From Rhodoplanes elegans (GTDB lineage: Bacteria; Pseudomonadota; Alphaproteobacteria; Rhizobiales; Xanthobacteraceae), in the NCBI RefSeq assembly GCF_016653355.1, contig NZ_NHSK01000190.1, positions 1 through 45,877 of the forward strand: a stretch of DNA of 45,877 nucleotides, read 5' to 3'. Positions 35,656 through 42,298 of the stretch are shown one piece after another. The translations under genes were made by a program, and so were the position numbers. Numbering within the stretch: the first letter of the stretch is position 1; every line of letters starts with the position of its first letter. The notes beneath the pieces were generated by a model. The model was not told where the DNA came from. It worked only from the letters and a program-made list of their open reading frames with translations, and ran no database searches.

Positions 35656-37440
35656 TCACCCCTCCACCTCTCCCGGAATCACCACCCGCTCCGGCGTCAG
35701 CAGATGCAGCCGGCCCTCGGCGTCGCGTGCGAGAGTGTGGATATAGAAGGCGGTGTCGCGGTCGTTCGTCGCGCCCATCACGGGCGACGGCGCCGAGACG
35801 ATGGTGAGATCCCCGCAAGTCCCGATCCAGTCGACGTGACGATGGCCGTGCATCACCACGGCGTCGGGCACCAGTTTCTGGAGGCGGCGGACGAACCAGG
35901 TGCCGTTGACCAGCGCGGTGCCGATCCGCTCGGACAACTCCTTGGCCGGCATCGGATACTCGACCGCGTGATGATGCAGGGCGACGAGCCAGCACGCCGC
36001 CGGATGCGCCTCGATCGCGATCTCCACGCCGCGCATCTGCTCGGCCGTGACGAGGCCGAGCGCGTTGGTGAAGGAGAAATGCGTGTCGGCGTTGGAGTCG
36101 AGCAGCACGACGCCGAGGCCGTCCGGCGTCGCCGGCGGCAGGACCAGCGGGAACGACTGCGCCCACACGTCGGCGACGGCTGGCACGTCGCGCAGCGCCG
36201 CCCGATCGGCGAAGCTTGCGAGCTTTTTTCGATGCGGCGCCAGCGCGGCGTCCAAGGTCGGCCCGATCTTTCGCGCCTGGAGATCGACGACGTTGACACG
36301 GCTCCCCTGGACGGCCGCGATAGCGGAGAGCGTGCGCACCTGGCGCAGCCGCTTGATCGGGCTGAACGGCAGGTCGAGCCGGGCCGGGTTGGCACGGTCG
36401 ACGACGTTGACGTCGTGATTGCCGGGCTGGATCAGGAGCCGCGCGGCGAGATCGGGATAAGGTGTCAGCGCGTCGAAGAACTCGGCCCATTCGGCCGAGC
36501 GGCCGGCGTCCGTCACGTCGCCCGTGATCAGCACGAGGTCGAGCGGCTCGCTCACATGGATCTCGGCGAGCCGGGCGAGCACGCGATGCAGCCGGCCGTT
36601 GCCGCGCGGTCCGGCGCGGCCGCATTCGATCCGAAAGCCCCACCGCTCGCCGACGATGTGAATGTCGGAGAGATGCGCGACCCGCCAGCGCCGAGCCACC
36701 GGTCGAGGTGTCGCGTCCGGTGACGCCTCGTCCGGCCCAGCCTCGCCCGCCTTCACCGAGAAGCGGCGCGTGCGCGGCTGGTCCATGGTGGCGTCGGCGA
36801 TGCCCCACACGGCCGCGGCGGCCGCGAAGTAGCCGACGATCAGCACGGCCGCGTTGGCGGCACCGGCGGCGGCGAGGCGCAGCGGCGCGGCGAGATCCGC
36901 CATGCTGCCGCTCCACCGGGTCGACGGCCACAGCCAGACGACGAGCAGCACGGCCGGCACCGCGACCGCGAGGCCGGCGACGGCCGCGGTCGCAGCCCGC
37001 AGCCGCGCCCGGCGCGCCTGTCCGGAGCCTTTCGCCAGCACGGCCTCGGCGAGATGACGCAGCCCCTCGCGGGCGAGCGCATAGATCGGCTGCACGGCGA
37101 GCGACGTCAGCGCCCAGAAGCTGCCCTCGGCGATGCGGACGAGCCGGCGTCCGCCATACCAGCCGAGCGCCAGCACGGCGGCGAGCACCAGCGCCGACCA
37201 CACGCCGGAGACGGCGTATGCGACTTTGGTCGAAACCGTCGACAGCCAGACCGAGGCGAGCAGCGGCGCGACGCCGAGCAAGAGCGCCGGCACGCCGATC
37301 AGCCACACCCACGCGACCACGAGCTTCGGCAGGCTGATCTCGGCCAGAAGACTGCCGGCGAGCGACAGGAGCGAGCGCTGCTTGGTGCTGGAGGCGTCGT
37401 CCTCGGCGTCGCCGTCTCGCGGATCCGTGATCGGCTGCAT
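35656..37440 (-). CDS. Membrane-anchored metallophosphoesterase
   Basis: This 594-residue protein has about four transmembrane segments between residues 35 and 240, followed by a calcineurin-like phosphoesterase domain in the C-terminal half. Dimetal ligand motifs are in order: LSDIHI, ITGDVTD, QPGNHDVN, VALHHH and VMHGHRH. These are all five blocks of the family, so the enzyme should be active. Members hydrolyse phosphodiesters, nucleotides or UDP-diacylglucosamine. The substrate is unknown here. The start ATG at 37440 has GGAG eight bases upstream. It is divergent from the Old Yellow Enzyme gene. Confidence 0.9.
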   Translation of the reverse strand: MQPITDPRDGDAEDDASSTKQRSLLSLAGSLLAEISLPKLVVAWVWLIGVPALLLGVAPLLASVWLSTVSTKVAYAVSGVWSALVLAAVLALGWYGGRRLVRIAEGSFWALTSLAVQPIYALAREGLRHLAEAVLAKGSGQARRARLRAATAAVAGLAVAVPAVLLVVWLWPSTRWSGSMADLAAPLRLAAAGAANAAVLIVGYFAAAAAVWGIADATMDQPRTRRFSVKAGEAGPDEASPDATPRPVARRWRVAHLSDIHIVGERWGFRIECGRAGPRGNGRLHRVLARLAEIHVSEPLDLVLITGDVTDAGRSAEWAEFFDALTPYPDLAARLLIQPGNHDVNVVDRANPARLDLPFSPIKRLRQVRTLSAIAAVQGSRVNVVDLQARKIGPTLDAALAPHRKKLASFADRAALRDVPAVADVWAQSFPLVLPPATPDGLGVVLLDSNADTHFSFTNALGLVTAEQMRGVEIAIEAHPAACWLVALHHHAVEYPMPAKELSERIGTALVNGTWFVRRLQKLVPDAVVMHGHRHVDWIGTCGDLTIVSAPSPVMGATNDRDTAFYIHTLARDAEGRLHLLTPERVVIPGEVEG

Positions 37441-37626
37441 GGCAGGTGCTCCGATGCGCCGAGGCGGGCGCCATTGACGACGGGGTGCAGCGCACCCAAC
37501 TCAACCGCGGACGCCGCAACGCCGGCGGTTCCGACCCCGTGCCCGCCGCGCGCCCCGCGCGGTGCGTCTCCTCGCATGCAATCCACACGCGATCAACGTC
37601 AGACGCGATCAACGAAGGACATCACG

Positions 37627-38730
37627 ATGGCCACTCCCGCATCCTCGGGCAAGTTGTTCGAGCCGTTCCGGCTCGGCGGGATGGAGCTTCCCAACCGCAT
37701 CGTCATGGCACCGCTGACGCGCAACCGCGCCGTTGCCGGCAACGTGCCGGGCCCGCTCGCCGCGACCTATTACGCGCAGCGTGCCTCGGCCGGCCTGCTG
37801 ATCACCGAGGCGAGCCAGATCATGCCGGAGGGCCAGGGCTACGAGGCGACGCCCGGCATCCATTCGCCGGAGCAGATCGCCGGCTGGCGCACCGTCACGG
37901 ACGCCGTGCATGCAAAGGGCGGCCGCATCGTCATCCAGCTCTGGCATGTCGGGCGCGTCTCGCACGTGTCGCTGCAGCCGGGCGGCCGCGCGCCGGTCGC
38001 GCCGTCGGCCATCGCTGCGAAGACGAAGACGTGGGTCGGCGGCCAGTTCGTCGAGACCTCGACGCCGCGGGCGCTGCGCACCGAGGAGCTGCCCGGCATC
38101 GTCGCGGCCTACCGGCAGGCTGCCGCCAACGCGATCGCGGCCGGCTTCGACGGCGTCGAGGTGCACGCCGCGAACGGCTATCTGCTCGACCAGTTCCTGC
38201 GCGACTCCACCAACCAGCGCAGCGACGAGTACGGCGGTTCGCTGGAGAACCGGGTGCGGCTGACGCTCGAGGTGCTCGCCGCCGTCATCGACGAGATCGG
38301 CCGCGAGCGCACCGGCATCCGCATCTCGCCGGTGTCGCCGGCCAACGACATCACCGACAGCGATCCGGCCGCCCTGTTCGGCCATCTGGTCGCCCGCATG
38401 AACACGCTCGCCCCGGCCTTCCTGCACGTCATCGAAGGCGCGACCGGCGGGCCGCGCGACAACGCGCCGTTCGACTGGACGGCGCTGCGCCGCGCCTTCA
38501 AGGGCGCCTATGTCGCCAACAACGGCTACACGCCCGCGCTCGCCGAGGCGGCCCTCGCAGAAGGCCGGGCGGATCTCGTCGCCTTCGGCAAGGCCTACAT
38601 CGCCAATCCGGATCTGGTCGAGCGCCTGCGCCGCGGCGCGCCCCTGAACCCGCCGGATCAGACGACGTTCTACGGTGGCGGCGCGAAGGGCTACACCGAC
38701 TACCCGGTCCTGCAGCCGCAGCCGGTGTAA
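37627..38730 (+). CDS. Old Yellow Enzyme-family alkene reductase (NADH:flavin oxidoreductase)
   Basis: This FMN-dependent ene-reductase has 367 residues. The TIM-barrel start LFEPFRLGGMELPNRIVMAP, the RNRAV segment, the WHVGRVSH loop with the substrate-binding His, GFDGVEVHAANGYLLDQFLR, then RSDEYGGSLENR and FGKAYIANPDLVERL are all classic for the NemA/OYE group. Such enzymes reduce activated C=C bonds, nitro compounds or N-ethylmaleimide, and help with electrophile stress. The ATG at 37627 follows GAAGGA. The gene is monocistronic as far as seen. Confidence 0.95.
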   Translation: MATPASSGKLFEPFRLGGMELPNRIVMAPLTRNRAVAGNVPGPLAATYYAQRASAGLLITEASQIMPEGQGYEATPGIHSPEQIAGWRTVTDAVHAKGGRIVIQLWHVGRVSHVSLQPGGRAPVAPSAIAAKTKTWVGGQFVETSTPRALRTEELPGIVAAYRQAAANAIAAGFDGVEVHAANGYLLDQFLRDSTNQRSDEYGGSLENRVRLTLEVLAAVIDEIGRERTGIRISPVSPANDITDSDPAALFGHLVARMNTLAPAFLHVIEGATGGPRDNAPFDWTALRRAFKGAYVANNGYTPALAEAALAEGRADLVAFGKAYIANPDLVERLRRGAPLNPPDQTTFYGGGAKGYTDYPVLQPQPV

Positions 38731-38888
38731 GGCGTCCACGACGCCGGCGGGAGACGTCGCGTCCGGGCTCCGGCCCTGGCGGCGTTTCCCCCCGTGCGCG
38801 GCTTCGACTTTCGCGCCGGCGCGTTCTATGGACGACGGCATGGGCGCGGTGCGGCGGACGTCTCGCGGCCAGGACGCGGGGACGGCCA

Positions 38889-39563
38889 ATGCACGTGGTG
38901 CTGCTGGGCGACACGGTCTTCGACCCGGGCGCCAACGCCGGATCGAGCGGCGGCGTGCTCGCGGCGCTCCGTCGCGTCCTGCCCGCCGGTGCGGCCGCCT
39001 CCAGCCTGGCGCGTGACGGCGCCGCGATCGACGATCTCCCGGCCCAGCTCGCCCGCCTGCCGGCAGACGTGACTCATCTCGTCGTCGGCATCGGGAGCGT
39101 CGACGCCATCGCGGCGCTGGCCGGGACCACGGAGGCCACCTCGAGCGTCGGGGACGCGCTCGATCGCCTCGCCGCGATCCGGGATCGCTTCGCCACCCGC
39201 TATGCCGCCGTCGCCGACGCGCTGAAGGCGACGCGCCGCCCGGTGGCGCTGTGCACGATCTGGAGACCACCGGGGCGCGAGGACCGTTTCGCGCGCGCGG
39301 CAGGCGTCGGGATCGATCTTCTGGACGACGCCATCGTGCGCATCGCGGTCACCGGCGCCCTGGCGCTGATCGATCTGCGGCTGGTCTGCCCGGAGGACGG
39401 CGATGTCGACGTCACGGGCGCGCCGTCGGCCCGCGGCTGCGCCAGGATCGCGGGCGCCGTCGCCCGCTTCGCCGATCGCACCACGCCGGTGGCGACCTGT
39501 AGCGCGCAAAATCGGATGGCATGGCGCGCAAGATCATGTGGCAGCGGTTTCCGGTTCGGCTGA
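38889..39563 (+). CDS. SGNH-hydrolase-like protein whose 3' end is replaced by prophage DNA
   Basis: The frame runs 224 residues from ATG 38889. Residues 1-200 look like an SGNH/GDSL hydrolase fold: MHVVLLGDTVFD in place of GDS, HLVVGIGSVDAI in place of the GxND block, and a final SARGCARIAGAVARF helix. The usual catalytic Ser is Thr9 and the Asn position is not conserved, so hydrolase activity is doubtful. From about residue 203 (base 39498) the frame reads into what looks like the right end of the prophage. The last 21 residues (CSAQNRMAWRARSCGSG...) are therefore probably not native. It overlaps the convergent mom gene by 30 bp. The original stop should lie beyond the other end of the prophage. 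Confidence 0.65.
   Translation: MHVVLLGDTVFDPGANAGSSGGVLAALRRVLPAGAAASSLARDGAAIDDLPAQLARLPADVTHLVVGIGSVDAIAALAGTTEATSSVGDALDRLAAIRDRFATRYAAVADALKATRRPVALCTIWRPPGREDRFARAAGVGIDLLDDAIVRIAVTGALALIDLRLVCPEDGDVDVTGAPSARGCARIAGAVARFADRTTPVATCSAQNRMAWRARSCGSGFRFG
39498..39545. mobile_element. Putative right end of a Mu-like transposable prophage
   Basis: The terminal 5'-TG at 39498-39499 is followed from 39502 by two adjacent 22-bp direct repeats (39502-39523 and 39524-39545) that match at 16 of 22 bases, with identity in 11 of the first 12. In phage Mu, the ends are 5'-TG and the transposase MuA binds 22-bp sites R1 and R2 placed side by side at the right end. This location, directly after mom, is where Mu's right end lies. 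The 5 bp outside (39493-39497, CGACC) would be the target duplication. Confidence 0.6.
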
Positions 39564-40361
39564 AGCGCCTTCGAAGGCGGTTCGAGACGGGGCCGTGTGT
39601 GTGATGCCTCCGGCCGACCTTGCCGCCTCGGACGGGGCCGGCGGGTGCTTCGGATAGGGCAACGGGCGGAGCCGCAGCCGCTTGCGCCAGCTCTTCCGGA
39701 GAAAGAACACGTAGCGGAACTGGCGGCAGCGCCGGACCACGGCTCGATCGATGTTCCGGCGCAGATACTCGCCCCGCAGGCCGCCCTTGGCGTGCGCCGT
39801 GAGCAGCATCTCGTGGTAGAAGCCGCCGTCCAGCTCGTAGAAGGTGGTTCGGTGGCAGCCGACATAGAGGAAGTTGGCCGCCTGGTAGACCACGCCCCAG
39901 CCGCCGCACCGCTCGTCGGCGAACGACTGGATCCAGCTGACCTGGGGCATGACGGCCCGGATGTAGCGGATCGCATAGGCGATCGCCCGGCTCTCGCTGT
40001 TCCGGGCGGCCTCGTCCGAGAGCCACATCCGGTTGAGCTCGAGATAATCGGTCGAGCCCGAGCCTTCGACGACCTTGCCGGTCGCGGCCGGGTTGAGGGC
40101 GTAGCCCCACTGCATGACGCCGAGCATCCGGCCTTCGATGAAGACGCCGAGATTGACGTAGCTGTTGCGGACGATGCTGCCCGAATAGTGATGCCGGAGC
40201 ACCGTGTCGACGGCGACCGAGCGTTCGATCCAGCCGACATAGAACTGGCGGGTGCCGAAGCCGGCGACGGCCTCGGCACCCTGGATGTAGCGAGGGACGT
40301 CAGTCCACGGGCGGGTGTAGGCGCCGGGGTGCGGCGGGTGGTGAGCCTTGCGGCGGGCCAT
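39534..40361 (-). CDS. mom: Mom-family adenine methylcarbamoylation protein
   Basis: Mom changes adenine in phage DNA to N6-(methylcarbamoyl)adenine, which blocks many restriction enzymes. The 275-residue product carries the family's conserved blocks: LELNRMWLSDEAARNSES (107-124), the IRYIRAVMPQ helix, SFADERCGGWGVVYQAANF (146-164), then LYVG and FYELDGGFYHE. This acetyltransferase-like layout is as in Mu Mom (about 231 residues). The last 45 or so residues, rich in Arg and Pro, are extra. The start ATG at 40361 lies inside com (62-bp overlap) and directly after a hairpin that would hide its ribosome site. It is the last gene before the phage end. Confidence 0.9.
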   Translation of the reverse strand: MARRKAHHPPHPGAYTRPWTDVPRYIQGAEAVAGFGTRQFYVGWIERSVAVDTVLRHHYSGSIVRNSYVNLGVFIEGRMLGVMQWGYALNPAATGKVVEGSGSTDYLELNRMWLSDEAARNSESRAIAYAIRYIRAVMPQVSWIQSFADERCGGWGVVYQAANFLYVGCHRTTFYELDGGFYHEMLLTAHAKGGLRGEYLRRNIDRAVVRRCRQFRYVFFLRKSWRKRLRLRPLPYPKHPPAPSEAARSAGGITHTAPSRTAFEGASAEPETAAT

Positions 40362-40539
40362 GAGCGGGAGACCTCGGGTCTCGACGCTCGGGGCGCTCTC
40401 GGGAGGGCTCGGACGGCCTCAGCACGTTGAAGGTGCCGCAGCGGCGGCATTTGATCTCGACCGGGCCGGCGATGGCGCCGGCGGTCGCACGGAAAAGCAG
40501 CGCCCGGCAGCGGGCGCAGCGGATGGTCTCCACTGACAT
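40300..40539 (-). CDS. com: Com-like zinc-finger translational activator of mom
   Basis: This 79-residue protein starts at ATG 40539. Two CxxC pairs (Cys8/Cys11 in IRCARCRALLFRA and Cys31/Cys34 in VEIKCRRCGTFNVL) form a single zinc finger matching Mu Com in spacing and in the RC-x-x-CR-x-LLF opening. Mu Com (62 residues) binds mom mRNA and opens a hairpin that masks the mom start. Here a hairpin of that kind lies within com codons 51-60, directly before the mom ATG. The Pro/Arg-rich C-terminal tail is the part that overlaps mom. A 126-bp gap to gene D upstream probably holds the com-mom promoter, with one GANTC site at 40547-40551. Confidence 0.88.
   Translation of the reverse strand: MSVETIRCARCRALLFRATAGAIAGPVEIKCRRCGTFNVLRPSEPSRERPERRDPRSPAHGPPQGSPPAAPRRLHPPVD
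40362..40389 (-). promoter_or_regulatory. Hairpin blocking the mom translation start (Com target region)
   Basis: GAGC-nnn-GAGACC and GGTCTC-nn-GCTC arms (six plus four pairs, three-base loop, small internal loop) lie immediately before the mom ATG at 40361. The only ribosome-site-like GAGG is inside the stem-loop. This matches the Mu system, where a stem-loop keeps mom untranslated until Com binds. Confidence 0.65.
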
Positions 40540-40665
40540 TGGTCTCGAATCGTGCCACCCGTGAGCCGCTCGCCAGAGCCGCGACGGGGTGGCGGCCATT
40601 CACGTGCGTCGCTCCGCGGGACTGGTCGCCAAACTCGACCCGCGGCCGGGGACACCCGGGCCCCG

Positions 40666-41673
40666 TCACGTTCCACCTCCCTTTCCGTCCGGATTGGCCG
40701 TCACCGTGATGGTCGAGAGCACCGGCTGGCCCTTGGCCCAGGTGGTCTCGATCGACTCGGAAAACCACGTCCCGTCGATGCCGTCGCCGAAGCCGGAGGC
40801 GATCACCTTGGCCCCGGCCGAGTTGGCCGCACTGAACGGCACGATGAAGTGCCCGCCGCCCGTCGCCATGGTCAGCTCGGTCGCCCGCGCCTGCGCGGCC
40901 CGCTTCGCCTCGTCCTCGCTCGGCCGCGGATGGAGCAGCGTGTGGGGCGGCCCCTTGCCGCCGGCCTTGTGCTCGACGGTCTTGCGCCGGCCGGTCTTCG
41001 GGTCGAGCCAGGCGGCCACCACCTTGCCGTGGCGCGGCCGCGGCGTGCCGTTGATGCGCCAGCCGGCCGAGCCGATCCGGGTGACGCGGATCGGCGGCAG
41101 CTCGGTCCCACCGACACCCTTGCCGGAGCCGCGCTTGGTGACGGTCAGCTTGCCGCCGGCCGGCTTGACGATGCCGCCCGCCTCGGCCGCGATCCGGGTC
41201 GCGAAGTCGATCGGGCTCGCCTCCCAGCGCAGCACATAGGGCAGCTTGATCGACGCCAGCGCCGGGTCGATCGCAACCGACAGGCCCGCGCCCTTGGCCG
41301 TGTCCTCCAGCACCTCGCGCAGCGTCTTGTCGTCGAAATGCTTCAGCCCGCCGGCCTTGATGTCGCCCGTCATGGTGGCGGCCCGGGCCTTGATCACGAT
41401 GGTCTCCGGGCCGTCCTCGCAGCCGGTCTCCCAGTCGTTGACCTTGAACTGGCCGAGCGCCGCGACCCCGGTCTCCAGGTAGCCGGCGATCGGCGCCAGC
41501 ATGTCGTCCTCCTGCGGCAGCGGGATCTGGCGCGCGTCGTCGTCCAGCTCGACCTCGAAGGTGTCGTTCTCGCCGCCGGCCGCGTCGTGGAAGGTGGCGC
41601 GCAGGAAGTACGCCCCCATCGGCCCGGCGAGCAGGTCGGCGCCGCCCTTCCACACCTGGATCACGGGCGTCAT
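40666..41673 (-). CDS. Phage late control protein D (P2 GpD-like tail protein)
   Basis: This 335-residue protein is of the P2 gpD/Mu gp44 type, the baseplate hub related to T4 gp27. Typical parts are MTPVIQVWKGGADLLAG, ENDTFEVELDDDARQIPLP, LRWEASPIDFATRIAAEAGG, LTVTKRGSGKG and the long C-terminal domain with RIGSAGWRINGTPRP. The ATG at 41673 overlaps the stop of the LysM-like X gene by ATGA. The frame upstream is antisense-like and is rejected. D is the last gene of the P2 F operon and holds the same place here. It is followed by com. Confidence 0.9.
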   Translation of the reverse strand: MTPVIQVWKGGADLLAGPMGAYFLRATFHDAAGGENDTFEVELDDDARQIPLPQEDDMLAPIAGYLETGVAALGQFKVNDWETGCEDGPETIVIKARAATMTGDIKAGGLKHFDDKTLREVLEDTAKGAGLSVAIDPALASIKLPYVLRWEASPIDFATRIAAEAGGIVKPAGGKLTVTKRGSGKGVGGTELPPIRVTRIGSAGWRINGTPRPRHGKVVAAWLDPKTGRRKTVEHKAGGKGPPHTLLHPRPSEDEAKRAAQARATELTMATGGGHFIVPFSAANSAGAKVIASGFGDGIDGTWFSESIETTWAKGQPVLSTITVTANPDGKGGGT

Positions 41674-41906
41674 GCGTCGCCCCAGATGCGGGCGACGGTC
41701 CGGCGCACCGGCCCGGCCGGCTGCCGCGGCGGCAGCGCGATCACGGTGCCGACCGGCACGATCGGCCCGCGCTGCGACAGGCCCGGATTGAGCGCCAGGA
41801 TCGCCTCGACGGTGCCGTTGCGCTCGCTGCCCAGCTCGGCCCGGGCGATGTGGTCGAGCCGCAGGCCGTCGCGCCGCACCGTGTAGCGCCGGTCGATCGT
41901 GCTCAT
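41670..41906 (-). CDS. Phage tail protein X (LysM-like)
   Basis: This 78-residue protein is of the P2 gpX type. It consists of one LysM-like domain: YTVRRDGLRLDHIARAELGS, then VEAILALNPGLS and IVPVGTVIALP. gpX joins the baseplate spike and may touch peptidoglycan. The ATG at 41906 overlaps the stop of the U gene by four bases, and its own stop overlaps gene D in the same way, so U, X and D are translated in a chain. In P2 itself gene X lies elsewhere. Its place between U and D is a shared feature of many other P2-like tail clusters. Confidence 0.9.
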   Translation of the reverse strand: MSTIDRRYTVRRDGLRLDHIARAELGSERNGTVEAILALNPGLSQRGPIVPVGTVIALPPRQPAGPVRRTVARIWGDA

Positions 41907-42283
41907 CCGGCATATCCCTTCAGCTCGACCGTGAAGGCGACCTTCTTGCCGCCGAAAGTCTCGAGATCGGAGACCTTCTCGATCGTCACGGTGCCGAGCA
42001 CCCGGGCCGAGAAGCCACGGCCCATGCGCAGCATCGGCAACGGCCGGCCGGCGAACTGGCTCGCGCGGATCGCCTCGTAGTCGGGCAACCCGCCGATCTC
42101 GTCCGGGAACAGCGTGCCGCGGATCGTCATGCTCGGCCGCTTGTGGCCGTGCATCTGGGCGCCGTCGACCAGCCCGAAGCGCGGCACGTCGACCCACACC
42201 GACTCCGAGCCGGTCTCGATCTCCTGGCCGTTGAGGCCGACCACCATGAACACGTGGGGCCCGAGGGACATCAGCCGGGACAT
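41903..42283 (-). CDS. Phage tail terminator/completion protein U (P2 GpU-like)
   Basis: This 126-residue protein of the P2 gpU family completes the tail tube end. Recognisable segments are SLGPHVFMVVGLNGQEIE, SVWVDVPRFGLVDGAQ, RPSMTIRGTLFPDEIGGL, and DYEAIRASQFAGRPLPMLRM. The start ATG at 42283 is 15 bp after the tape-measure stop. The C-terminal FTVELKGYAG is the usual ending. Confidence 0.9.
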   Translation of the reverse strand: MSRLMSLGPHVFMVVGLNGQEIETGSESVWVDVPRFGLVDGAQMHGHKRPSMTIRGTLFPDEIGGLPDYEAIRASQFAGRPLPMLRMGRGFSARVLGTVTIEKVSDLETFGGKKVAFTVELKGYAG

Positions 42284-42298
42284 GGTCGCGCTCCCCGA

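Noticed and set aside
40547-40551. GANTC (CcrM) site before com considered as a methylation switch like the Dam sites of Mu
   Set aside because: A single site in about 130 bp is close to chance expectation. Noted with com but not claimed.
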